A stretch of 22,975 nucleotides of DNA from Pelargonium cotyledonis (Eukaryota > Streptophyta > Magnoliopsida > Geraniales > Geraniaceae). The stretch lies in assembly GCA_036897625.1 (NCBI GenBank), contig JAYMTA010000924.1, positions 1 to 22,975 on the forward strand, given 5' to 3'. The notes beneath the pieces are model-generated. The model did not search any database, was not told the origin of the DNA, and saw nothing but the letters and a program-made list of their open reading frames with translations. Made by a program: the position numbers and the translations under genes. Of the stretch, positions 11,489 to 20,148 are shown one piece after another; position 1 is the stretch's first letter; every line of letters starts with the position of its first letter.

Positions 11489-12955
11489 TCAGTTTATGCA
11501 TTTCAGTTTCTCCACAAATTCATTGATAAACTTATCAGAGCTCCCTCCTTCACTTATTGCCTCCTTAGCTATCTCCTTCCATTTACTTGAATTCTTCTTA
11601 ATCACTTGGCTTCTCTCTCCTTCCATCACTTCCTTCAAGCACCTCACAAGCTCTTCCCTGCTCACAACACCGTTCTCGTCCTCCTTAGCCCTCACCCCGA
11701 CTTCCCAAATATCCTCCACAAACTTCGCATCAGTGAGCTGATCAGCCCACTGTGGTACCCCCACCATTGGCACTCCCAAGCTCAACCCTTCAAGGGTCGA
11801 GTTCCACCCACAGTGTGTCACGAAACACCCTACAGCCTGGTGTGCCAGCATTTCCAGCTGGTTGCACCACGACACAATCAGACCCTTCCCGTTAGTTGAA
11901 TCCGTGAACCCATCCGGCAGTTTTTCACGCTCAGCTTCTTTTAACACCCAGAGAAAATCAAGTCCACTTTCCTTCAAGCCCCAAGCAATCTCCTCTATCT
12001 CTTTTGTTGTCAAAGACACCATGCTTCCAAAGGACAAATACACCACAGATTTTTCTGGTTTTGTTTCTAGCCATTTGATGCACTCTGCTCCGAGCGGCTT
12101 CCACAGGCTTGCTCCATACCCTTTGTCCCCCTTAATCCTCCCGTCTAAGTAAGCTGACGGCACCATTGGTCCGACCAGCTTCATTGTCCAAAAGTCTGAT
12201 ATAGACTTAGCTTCCTTTTTAGACACAGAACAAGAACATGTTTTTAACACAAGTTCAGTAACAGTAAAGTAGTGTATGTAGTAATGCATTTTTTGTTACC
12301 TCGCCTTCTATTCCTTCAAATGTGTTGATAAATAACCAATCAGCCTTGTCCAGGTTCTGGAACTGACCCAGCTTCATAGCCAAGTAAGCCGGGTAGCTCT
12401 CTGGCAGCTTCAGGAAATACGGCAAGTCCAGGTAGTTCAACGGAGGCAAGTGAGGTATGATCAGAGGCGTATCTTGCTGCTTCACCGGCAGAGCAAGCTG
12501 GCCGGCATGAATGCGGCAAAATATGCTGCACACGGTTGCTGAGTTCGTGAAAAACGAAGCTCCATAGATTCCATGTAGCTTGGCCACATCAAGAGCCCAT
12601 GGAAGGAAAGAATCATAAACAACACAGTTTACAGGAGAGCCAGAGTCTTTGAACTCTTGAATGAGCTTCGACAGAGTTCTTGACCCATTTTCTCTAAATG
12701 AGGTAAGATACAGATCCTCCTTCCCGGCTTGAGCAAACCCGCCGGCATCGAAGCCGTCAGAGACTGCCTCGACGTTGACGTCGGGCGAGCAAATGGAGTG
12801 GACGGGGGAGCGGGTGGGGGGGATAAAGGCGCTTTGCCCCTTTGGACGCCTTGGGAGGCCAAGCGTTTTGCGAACTGGAGGAGAGGGTTGATGTGGCCTT
12901 GGCTTGGGTACGGGACCACTATGACATGAGCTCTGTGTTCTTGCGCTTCAACCAT
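11489..12955 (-). CDS. UDP-glycosyltransferase, UGT74 type, with a 1-nt frameshift in exon 1
   Basis: This is a family-1 plant glycosyltransferase that would move glucose from UDP-glucose to a small acceptor such as a hormone, phenolic or terpenoid; the acceptor cannot be read from sequence. Exon 1 is 12300-12955 and exon 2 is 11489-12214, with an 85-nt GT-AG intron. The N-terminus has VVPYPSQGHINPLLQFAKRL with the catalytic His at residue 21, and the partner Asp lies in VVYDSFLPW. The C-terminal half carries a full 44-residue PSPG box (about 335-378) from WCNQLEMLAHQ through HCGWNSTLEG to QWADQ; the final Gln is usual for UDP-glucose users. Frame is lost between ASQGV and HSICSPDV, in a C-rich coding stretch near 12804-12835. 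Exon 1 is 656 nt, one short of 657, which would bring the junction into phase. With one base added the protein would be about 460 aa, normal for UGT74. Either the sequence has an error in the run of seven or the allele is broken. Everything after the break is intact. Confidence 0.88.
12804..12835 (-). other. Frameshift site in UGT exon 1
   Basis: The plus strand has seven Gs at 12816-12822 and five Gs at 12804-12808 (C runs on the coding strand). The start-codon frame reads a proline-rich stretch here with no family match. The family-like frame resumes at the codons for VHSICSPDV in a register that needs one extra base upstream, or two fewer. A few extra residues (QRG) just before it also look unlike the usual GVKATLATT segment, so the region may have more than one change. 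Confidence 0.8.
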
Positions 12956-13000
12956 GTTGTTGGCTAATAATCTTATGTTCCTCGTCTCCTTAAAATCTGG

Positions 13001-13008
13001 TTTTAATA
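13001..13008 (-). promoter_or_regulatory. Candidate TATA box of the UGT gene
   Basis: On the minus strand this reads TATTAAAA, about 46-53 bp upstream of the ATG at 12955. Position and composition suit a plant TATA box with a short 5' UTR. No transcript data support it. Confidence 0.4.
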
Positions 13009-13882
13009 GGCGAAATCGAAGGAAAGAAAATTGAAATATAGCAGAAATAATGAAAAACGTGTGTTAGTTTTCTTTTAACACTCTCAATAATGCGTAAAGT
13101 ATAATGAAATAGTCTTCGGTGCAATTGAACAACAATTTCGAATTCAATTTTGCAGGTAGTGCACATGTTGCGAAACACATGTGCCATTTGGGCCCACGTC
13201 ACGCACATGGTTGAATGGAAAAGCGAAACGTTGCGGTGCAGTGGGGTCTTTAGAGTCTGAATGGTTTTGAGAGGATGGTTCTACAATCTTCAAAAATTTA
13301 CGGCTATAAGGAAGCATTTCGTACGTAAGTTAATTTCGTGATTTCGATAGGGATTATAATTAGTCTAGATGTTATGCATCTTTATTGACTAATTATAATC
13401 TCGCCAGATCAAATATTGACCTAAAATACATGCAGTGTCAATATCTTATTCTTTTAATTATTTTATATTTATCTTCGTAAACTTTTTGAACTTATTTCTC
13501 AAGAGGTTTTATTTTTTGCTTCAATAATTTTTTATTCTCTCTAAATCATGAGCTTTCTGAGCGGGTCTGCATACTTATGGTTGGCACTTCGATGGTAGGT
13601 CAAATTAAAACTTATCTATCTCTACAAAGATGTGTTAAACGGAGATCGAACGCAAACGTTATTCTCACTCACGCAACTTGTATTGCCAGCTGCGCCGCCA
13701 CTCTTAGGTCTTACTAATTTTTCATTACTATAGTTTGTGGAGTGTGTGTAGTGGCGAGTGTTGGGCCTCCTCGTATGCAAATGTGGATGATTGTGTTGTT
13801 CCAAAGGAAATGCAAGTTGGAACATGCATGCTTTTGACTCGGACTCAGACTCAGAGCAATAAGTTGGTCCCTCCAATAATTA
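13009..13882. other. Intergenic DNA upstream of the UGT
   Basis: AT-rich, non-coding sequence holding the UGT upstream region and one perfect stem-loop (13352-13400, listed separately). Small open frames at 13622-13935 on both strands overlap each other and resemble no protein I know. Confidence 0.5.
13352..13400. repeat. Perfect 14-bp inverted repeat with 21-bp loop
   Basis: GATTATAATTAGTC at 13352-13365 is matched exactly by its reverse complement GACTAATTATAATC at 13387-13400. The arms could form a hairpin in RNA or single-stranded DNA. It lies about 400 bp upstream of the UGT start. It could be a small MITE core or a solo palindrome; no target duplication was identified. Confidence 0.85.
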
Positions 13883-14446
13883 AGAGGGTGTTTGGTTGGA
13901 CTTATAAACTGGTCAAACATGTTTATAAGCATTAAAATAGTTTTTTTTGTCTAGTTACATGTTTGGTAAATTAAAAAAATGCTTATAAACTCATACTTAT
14001 GGGCCATAAAAAATAAATTGAGGATACCCAATTTCTCATTTTCCAGCTTACAAGCCCACCTAAAAAAGCCAGTTTGACCATTAAAAAATCGTTTATGCCC
14101 TTGTAGTTTTAATGTGATAAAAACAAAGAGAAATTCATAACATTTTTTTTTATATCATAACTATGTATTTTAATTTTCAATTTTAATATTTTGTTAATAT
14201 TCTCGTGCATTTGTCTAAAAAAACGTGATTATATAAATAAAAATGTTACCTAAAAAATATTGATAATGTCTTTTATAGTCAATTTAACATTATAACTTGT
14301 TTATCAGCACTTCTTACAAAACAATTAAAGTACTTATCAGTAATTTTTTACTAAATAAGTAATATTTTATTATTTAAAAGAGTCGAGCACATTATTGCTT
14401 ATCAGCTCTACCTGCTTATCAATTATATTTGAGCTAAACACCTCTA
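13883..14446. mobile_element. hAT-like MITE
   Basis: The left end AGAGGGTGTTTGGTTGG pairs imperfectly with the right end GAGCTAAACACCTCT, and the sub-terminal sequence repeats the motif CTTATAA/TTATAAGC on both sides. This is characteristic of a common eudicot non-autonomous hAT family. It is about 560 bp, very AT-rich and non-coding. The flanks ATTAAGAG and TCTAAGTG agree at 5 of 8 positions, consistent with an old 8-bp target duplication. The element is moderately diverged, so insertion was probably not recent. Confidence 0.75.
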
Positions 14447-15007
14447 AGTGAATGAGAAAGAGCTTTAAAAATTGAATCCAAAGCCTATAAACCTCAATTA
14501 TTTAGGAAAATAAGTTTCACATCTAACTGATGAGTTTTATTGGTTTTTGGCATCCGCAGAAGATGAGAGACATTTTTCCTCCACACATTAATATATATTC
14601 CAAGTAATCAAAATTCTCAAGTGTCAATTCAAGAGATAAAGATTAAAAAAAGAAAAAAGAAAAAAAATTCGTACAATAGCTGCAATAGTTGTACTCAATT
14701 ACGTCAAGTTTGTAAGAACATACTACCGTGTGTGGATGCGAAATTGTGGATGGTATTTGAATGACAATAAAAAAATATAAGAAGAAACTTAACATTATTT
14801 TACAACTTCCCGCACTTTCAAAATATCAAACCGTCACCTAAGTTTAACGGAATATACTCTATAAATTTATCACAATTACGATACATAACATAATATTTTT
14901 TTCTTTACATCTAAACTGTTAAAAATACCATTTGAATTGGTTTTTACTTATGTTTATGGTTTTCTTTTCTAGAGAAATGAGAAATGCAGTCAATTTATGA
15001 AGTAATG

Positions 15008-15264
15008 TACTCCATCCGTCTCAAAATAAGTGTCTTGTTTGTCTAAATTTTTTGTCCCAAAATGAGTGTTTTGTTTCTATTTTTATGCTATTATATTAGT
15101 GTTATTTCTATATTACCCTTATTATTTAGGCACATGGACAAATCTGCACATGTGGTGTAAGTGGAGAAAGTGAGGGTTATATTGGAAACATACTAAATTA
15201 TCTTGTAATTTTTAATTTTTACAAAAAATGAAAATAAGACGCTCATTTTAAGACGGAGTGAGTA
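15008..15264. mobile_element. Stowaway-like MITE
   Basis: The left end TACTCCATCCGTCTCAAAAT pairs with the right end ATTTTAAGACGGAGTGAGTA, whose reverse complement is TACTCACTCCGTCTTAAAAT. TA dinucleotides bound both ends as expected. A second TIR-like motif, GTCCCAAAATGAGTG, occurs about 45 bp inside the left end, suggesting a partial internal duplication. The element is about 257 bp, non-coding, and lies downstream of the GASA gene. Confidence 0.85.
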
Positions 15265-15614
15265 ATAATTATACAGCAATGATATTAGTGCATATAGATA
15301 AATGCATGTTAATTGCACATAAATGATGTGTAGCATTTTTGTGCCCCATTCATTCATGATTGAGCTTGAGCCTTCACTTTTCAATGCAGTACTCTCCTTT
15401 TATGTACTTTGGCCTACCAATCCATTAACATTTTTGCTTTGCATTTAATTCAGAATTAACAAAAGTAGACAACACACACACAACACAGAGACTCTACTGA
15501 TACTGATACTGATACTGATACAATTGAAACAAGCTTTGATGCTATATTACAAACACATATTAACCTTAACCACAGCTAAGCTAGTAAAGATCTTAATTAA
15601 CATAGCTAAATGTT
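15265..15614. other. 3' flank of the GASA gene
   Basis: AT-rich, non-coding DNA downstream of the GASA stop codon, probably including its 3' UTR. It contains a CA-rich tract near 15470-15487 and the hexamer repeat listed separately. No other feature was seen. Confidence 0.5.
15495..15522. repeat. (TACTGA)n hexamer microsatellite
   Basis: Four and a half tandem copies of TACTGA lie about 95 bp downstream of the GASA stop codon, so they may fall within the 3' UTR. No functional role can be read from sequence. Confidence 0.85.
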
Positions 15615-16101
15615 TTAAGGGCACTTGGTCTTGTTTCCATGGGTGGTCATGTCAGTGTAGCAGCTCCCACAGATCTCTCTGTTCCCAGAAGTGCCTGGAG
15701 GGACACACTTGCACCTCATGCAACATGTCCCACATGCCCTCTTGCACAGGTTTGGCCGTGAGTGCAAGCTGCACCTTGACCTGCACAGCTCTCCACAATC
15801 TGCACATTTAACAATCCTCAATATTCAAACCAATCTCACCAACCCATTTTTCGTTAGCTCAAGAACAACACACATACCCATTAAAGGCAAGAGCTTTCTG
15901 TTGGCACCACCTTTCACCACCTGGATCTTGGTGGCTTGCTCTTCAATCTCTGCATCAGATGAAACCTGCACATCAAAATGATCAGAAACTATATAGCTAC
16001 AAGCCTAAAACAGGTCAAGAAACAGAGCACTCTGTTTCAGTACCAACCTGGGCTATGCAGATGACCAGAACCAAACCAAGAAGAAGCAAACGTGAAGCCA
16101 T
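15615..16101 (-). CDS. GASA/snakin family cysteine-rich secreted peptide, 3 exons
   Basis: GASA (gibberellic acid-stimulated Arabidopsis) or snakin proteins are small secreted peptides tied to hormone responses, growth and antimicrobial defence. Exons are 16048-16101, 15878-15965 and 15615-15799, giving 108 aa with GT-AG introns in frame. Residues 1-18, starting MASRLLLLGLVLVICIAQ, form a hydrophobic signal peptide. A variable acidic-to-basic linker follows (about 19-47). The mature C-terminal domain (about 48-108) has exactly 12 cysteines in the family pattern, including CKRACGTCCMRC, CVPPGTSGN, CYTDMTTHG and the terminal KCP. The start is chosen because it opens the signal peptide and sits just after a GAA/TTC microsatellite in the likely 5' UTR. 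Which GASA subgroup it belongs to, and whether gibberellin regulates it, cannot be told from this sequence. Confidence 0.96.
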
Positions 16102-16106
16102 AGCTG

Positions 16107-16136
16107 TCAAGAAGAAGAAGAAGAAGAAGAAGAAGA
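16107..16136. repeat. (AAG)n microsatellite in the GASA 5' UTR
   Basis: About nine AAG triplets (CTT on the coding strand) begin roughly 6 bp upstream of the GASA start codon. CTT/GA-rich tracts are common in plant 5' UTRs near transcription starts. Length variation here would change the leader. Confidence 0.9.
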
Positions 16137-16404
16137 GTAATTTAATCTTCTTCACTAGAAGTGGCTTTATGTAGCCGTTTTCTTGAGGGCATTTTTTGCG
16201 AAACCACCCTTGTCCCCCACGCTTATTTACAGATCAGTCCTCAGTTTGGCACGAAAAAACTAGACAGTATTTGGACTGGAGTGATGATACTTGGCTAGAG
16301 CAGGAACAGTTACGTGTAACAATTGTTTCTCGTACTAGTGTTTTTTGAAATCTCCAACGGTAGTGATGCTGTGGCAGCTCAAAAAGGCTGCCACTAGTGC
16401 ATCA

Positions 16405-16451
16405 ATCTTGAATTCTTGATCATCATCATCATCATCATCAAGAATCAAGAT
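16405..16451. repeat. Inverted repeat with an ATC microsatellite loop
   Basis: ATCTTGAATTCTTGAT (16405-16420) and ATCAAGAATCAAGAT (16437-16451) are near-perfect reverse complements, with a single-base length difference. They flank a CAT/ATC triplet run, which forms the loop of a long potential hairpin. It lies about 300 bp upstream of the GASA start. Confidence 0.85.
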
Positions 16452-17029
16452 ATATATGGCCATAACCAATTATTTACAGTTTTCTGCAGTTTTTAGAGCT
16501 TGATTGATCATTCATTGTTAATGGTTTACAACTGGAAATTGTGTTCTCAGCCTATAAAAATATGAGAGAAAGAGAGTATTTATTTATTTATTTTAATGCA
16601 AGTTGATGGGTATGGTGGGGGACAGGACTGTATTGTCTCTCTGCAGTATCTTCACATACAAGAAAATTAAGATTATGTAGAAGATGGACCATCTGATAAT
16701 GTTGTTACTCTCTTGTATAATTCTAGAAATTTGCATGAAACTCAGAGAATAAAAGATGGATGATTTTGATAAAATGGTAGAAACCCACATCCCAAGGTTG
16801 GAGACAAAGCTTTAAAATGGAACATTGTGGTGTCTTCTATCAACCTTGGATTGTAGTATCATACATGGGACATTATAGCATTTACCAACTTCAATGTTTA
16901 GATTTTTATTGTTTATGAAAGAAAATTTGCAGACGATTCTTTCGCAGATTCATGAAAACCTCAAGAGACGGGAATCTTGTAAATGCATGTTTGGACAGTG
17001 AGCATTTACCAACTTCACTGCTAGTTATT

Positions 17030-17345
17030 CTTAGTGTCGTCATTTCACAACATGTACATGCAGACACGAAATTAACGTGTTTGGGCTCACATTATAATAG
17101 TGTCGATCGTTTGTGTTGAAATACTCAAGTACTCTTGTTGTATCATGCACATTTATGAGTCTATGTATACATAATTCATTATAATGTGTCAAACATCAGA
17201 CGTGTTGGACAACGTCATGTCAAATATGATAGTTCTATAATGTAGAATGTGTCAAGTCGTGTTCGTGTCAAAAAAATCTATTTAGTTGTCGTGTCGTGTT
17301 CGTGTTCAATCATTCAGTGTGATTACTTACAAAATGTGTCGTGAA
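17030..17345. repeat. Putative decayed transposon fragment rich in CGTGT motifs
   Basis: The stretch repeats GTGTCG, GTCGTGTCGTGTTCGTGTT and related words, and includes GACACGAAATTAACGTGTTTGGG, which resembles motifs I associate with dispersed plant repeats. No open frame or clear terminal repeats were found. The class cannot be assigned by eye. Confidence 0.4.
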
Positions 17346-18039
17346 TTGTCATCTTTTATCTCTTTTGCATAGCATCTTATGTGTACAAGTGATCAAGTGA
17401 ACAAGATGGAACACAGCTAGCAGATATATAAAGAGAGAGTAGAGTTGGAGTTTGGATAAATGAGAGGAAAAGAGGAAGACAAGTAGCAATCACACTCACA
17501 ACTTGTCCTTGTACTGAAGCATGCTACACCAAACACTGAAAAATGATGAAATGAATCCATCATATCTTTAGCTGTCTTCACTCATGCACCGACCATCTTG
17601 GTTCTTGTAGTTATATATAGAAATATGGATTGTATATATTATGTGATCATAGCATTGAAAAGATTTGTATGTGCTGCATCATCATGAGTTCACTGTGTCA
17701 AATGAGCAAGTTCAGTCTCTAGATTAAAATTTTGAATTTACAGGGAAAAAGGTTGATGTTGAACTTGTTTTCAACTATAATTTTTTTGGTGTTCAAATCA
17801 ACTGAGCGTCGTAAAAATAGATGAGCCATAAAAACTTATTTTAATAGTGATTGATGCTAATATGTTATCAAAAGATAGAATACTTTAATAGATTAAGGAC
17901 AATTCGAAAAACCTAAAAATGCGTGGAAAAAACATCTCACACCGTTGAAAGAGAATTCCACCCCAACAAACGTGCTGGTGGAAGCCTGGCCCCTTAGGGA
18001 AAACCAAGCTCCCCTTGGTGAGCAAATTGTCTCATCGTT

Positions 18040-18345
18040 GCATCATCAATGTCTCAGCCTCAGAAGCCATGCAATGGTATATATATTTCTATCTAAATAG
18101 ACTCCTCCTCCACTCAAACTAAACAAATGAGCTCTCGTTACACTTTTAATGTCGCAACCTTAGAAAAATGTCACATAATTAATAACTCGTCAAATGAGTG
18201 TATTTTGTCCATTTAAGAAAAGGCAGTCATATTGCACCATCAATGTCGCTGCGTCAGAAGCCATGTCGCAGCATCGCTTTCCAAACAAGCTATAGGTGCT
18301 CCCATTGGACCTACCATGTCTTGGCCTTAGAAGCCTTGATCAAAA
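18040..18345 (+). repeat. Four degenerate repeat units, 73-100 bp apart
   Basis: A core of the form AATGTC, 5-7 bases, then TCAGAAGCCATG recurs with cores starting at 18048, 18148, 18242 and 18315. The first and third copies are closest: GCATCATCAATGTCTCAG against GCACCATCAATGTCGCTG, both followed by TCAGAAGCCATG. The second and fourth are more diverged, with TTAGAA in place of TCAGAA. Origin is unknown; it may be a worn tandem array or a transposon interior. Confidence 0.6.
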
Positions 18346-18958
18346 CCAAATTTGCTCACTTGTCTCTCGTCTATCACGTTCCTCGTTCGTGCATCCTTCA
18401 AGACTATCATGGAGACCCTAATGGGTTCCAAGAGAAGCTCCGCCCCAATGAGGACCATAACATTTAACTTCAACCAGACTATTCCAAGTCACAAGAATTG
18501 TTCTCATCACTTTTTCTAAACACTTAAGTCTCCAAAGTGCCCCTAAAGGCTCCCCACCCTAGCTACAAGGTCACCTCCAAGACTTTCCATCTCTCCAAGT
18601 CACCACCAAGACCTCTCACCCACTAGAAAACTAAAATACTACTCGAAGCGGGAGAAGCTCCAAAGACTTCACTCCATTCCTTCGGATTTCCTCGTCTTTC
18701 TTTACGCAACCTTTTAATATGTCTATGAACTTTGGCCATTTATCCCCACCCTTTTCCTAACAAGCTAATAAACATTACATCACAAACTCAAACCTACAGC
18801 TGTTCTTTTCTTGGTAACATTCGTAACATGCACATAAATACCCACCAAACTCAGCCTCTTGTAAGCATCGACGACAAAACAAACGATGAAACTAAACCAT
18901 AGCACGAATCTGAAGCGCATATTATACGTTGCACACATTGGTAACAACAAAATCATAC

Positions 18959-18968
18959 CTATTTAAAC
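18959..18968 (+). promoter_or_regulatory. Candidate TATA box of the LysM gene
   Basis: CTATTTAAAC contains the TATA-like core TATTTAAA about 57 bp upstream of the ATG at 19025. This spacing suits a 5' UTR of about 30 nt. No transcript evidence is available. Confidence 0.4.
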
Positions 18969-19024
18969 ACTAAAACACAATTTCAAACACCAAATTCAAG
19001 AACCAACTCATTTTCTCATAAGCC

Positions 19025-19654
19025 ATGGCTTCACACAACCTCCTCCTCCGTCTCTTCCCTTCGCTGTTCGCTACTCTATACGCCGCCTCCGGCGTAGCCT
19101 CCGCTCCGGATAACATGATCCCTTTCGCTTGCATTCCCGGGATCATCTTCCCGCCATGCGAGGCCAAGCTCTACCACATCAACAAACCAGGAAGGAAACT
19201 CCAGAAAGAGCAAATCGCTTTGTTTTACAGCGTAGGCACTCCCCAAATCAGTACCATAACTCACGGAACCAACCAGGACTTCCTTATCACAACAACTTGT
19301 ACATGCAGCAACGTTAACGGAACTAAAGGCTACTTCTACGAGGCTCCTTACTTTGTGCAGCCCAAGGACACGTTTTTCGGCGTTTCGGAGACCATTTACA
19401 GTGGCCAAGCTTGGGATGATGGGAATGAACAAGGTAAGTTCATTGCGGGAGATGTGGTTCCGATGAACCTTCTTTGCGGCTGCGCCGCCAAGAATGTGGT
19501 GACGTATACAGTTCAGGCGGGAGATACGTTGGCGAGTATTGCGACTCTGTTGTCTTCTTCAGCGGATGAGATTCTGAGGGTGAACAAGAGGCTGATTACA
19601 GACCCTCATTTCATAGAAGTTGGTTGGGTCCTCTTTGTGCCAACCAAGATATAA
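19025..19654 (+). CDS. Secreted LysM-domain protein, receptor-ectodomain type without kinase
   Basis: This intronless gene encodes 209 aa. Plant LysM proteins bind N-acetylglucosamine polymers such as chitin, peptidoglycan or Nod factors at the cell surface; the ligand here is unknown. Residues 1-27 are a signal peptide with a likely cut after ASA. Three LysM units follow (about 47-90, 105-150 and 159-206); the last, from YTVQAGDTLASIA to GWVLFVP, is the clearest. Six cysteines at 36, 45, 92/94 and 151/153 give the C...C, CxC, CxC layout of plant LysM receptors, and NGT at 98-100 is a possible N-glycosylation site. Sequence style (IYSGQAW, FIAGD, FIEVGWVLFVP) resembles the ectodomain of LYK3-type LysM receptor kinases such as Arabidopsis At1g51940. 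Translation stops just where the juxtamembrane segment would begin, and no transmembrane helix, GPI-type tail or kinase lies in the 490 bp downstream. It could be a free receptor-like ectodomain or a truncated duplicate. The GCC ATG G start context is good. Confidence 0.9.
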   Translation: MASHNLLLRLFPSLFATLYAASGVASAPDNMIPFACIPGIIFPPCEAKLYHINKPGRKLQKEQIALFYSVGTPQISTITHGTNQDFLITTTCTCSNVNGTKGYFYEAPYFVQPKDTFFGVSETIYSGQAWDDGNEQGKFIAGDVVPMNLLCGCAAKNVVTYTVQAGDTLASIATLLSSSADEILRVNKRLITDPHFIEVGWVLFVPTKI

Positions 19655-20148
19655 TATGAAGTGGTCATTTGACATTTCATATAGTACAAAATAATGACAG
19701 AATCAAGCAAGCTTCTAAGTCCAAGCTGCTCTGTTTTCGGTCTTTTTATACTCTGTTTTAGTGTCTACTGTGGTTGTTTCTACGTGTAACCTATCATGCA
19801 ATACAATGAACTTTATGTCTAAATCTAAAGAAATATAACAAATAATTCTGAAAAAAAAATGAGAATGAAGCATTTGGGTCCTAAAGTGAACACAGTAGCA
19901 ATTAGAACATGAAGTTTGATTTTCAGATAGTCATTAGTTCAAATTTTATTTGACAAGAATAAAAATTTTCTCTAAAGAAAAACAAAAATTCAGCATTATC
20001 CATTTCAGACCCAAAAAAGCACTCTCCATGACTACTTTCATAATAATAAAATCTTACAAAATTCATCAAGGCAGAGCCACATATCCAATTTTGCACTTGT
20101 GGCTCCACCTCTGCTACCACCAAATGCATTTCTTAGTTTTTAATTCTT
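19655..20148. other. 3' intergenic region between LysM and LRR genes
   Basis: AT-rich DNA between two convergent genes, holding both 3' flanks. All frames were checked for transmembrane or kinase-like sequence continuing the LysM protein and none was found. No transposon ends were seen. Confidence 0.6.

Larger units (their letters stand above)
16102..19024. other. Long intergenic region between GASA and LysM genes
   Basis: About 2.9 kb between two divergently transcribed genes, so both promoters lie at its ends. It contains the AAG microsatellite, an ATC-loop hairpin (16405-16451), a CGTGT-rich stretch (17030-17345) and a set of degenerate repeats (18040-18340). The open frame at 18198-18467 lies over those repeats and has no recognisable protein features. 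The C- and A-rich stretch around 18530-18720 is unexplained. Confidence 0.6.

Noticed and set aside
11466..12152. Plus-strand open frames across the UGT
   Set aside because: They are antisense to the well-conserved UGT exon 2 and have no features of their own.
15524..15981. Plus-strand Cys-rich open frames over the GASA gene
   Set aside because: They are antisense shadows of the GASA exons; the minus-strand reading has the complete 12-cysteine family pattern.
18198..18467. 89-aa open frame as a possible small gene
   Set aside because: It overlies the degenerate repeats, has no recognisable domain, signal or homologue, and lies in non-coding-looking DNA.
19655..20148. Downstream kinase or transmembrane exons completing the LysM receptor
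   Set aside because: No donor site precedes the stop in a useful position, and no hydrophobic helix or kinase motif was seen in any plus-strand frame.
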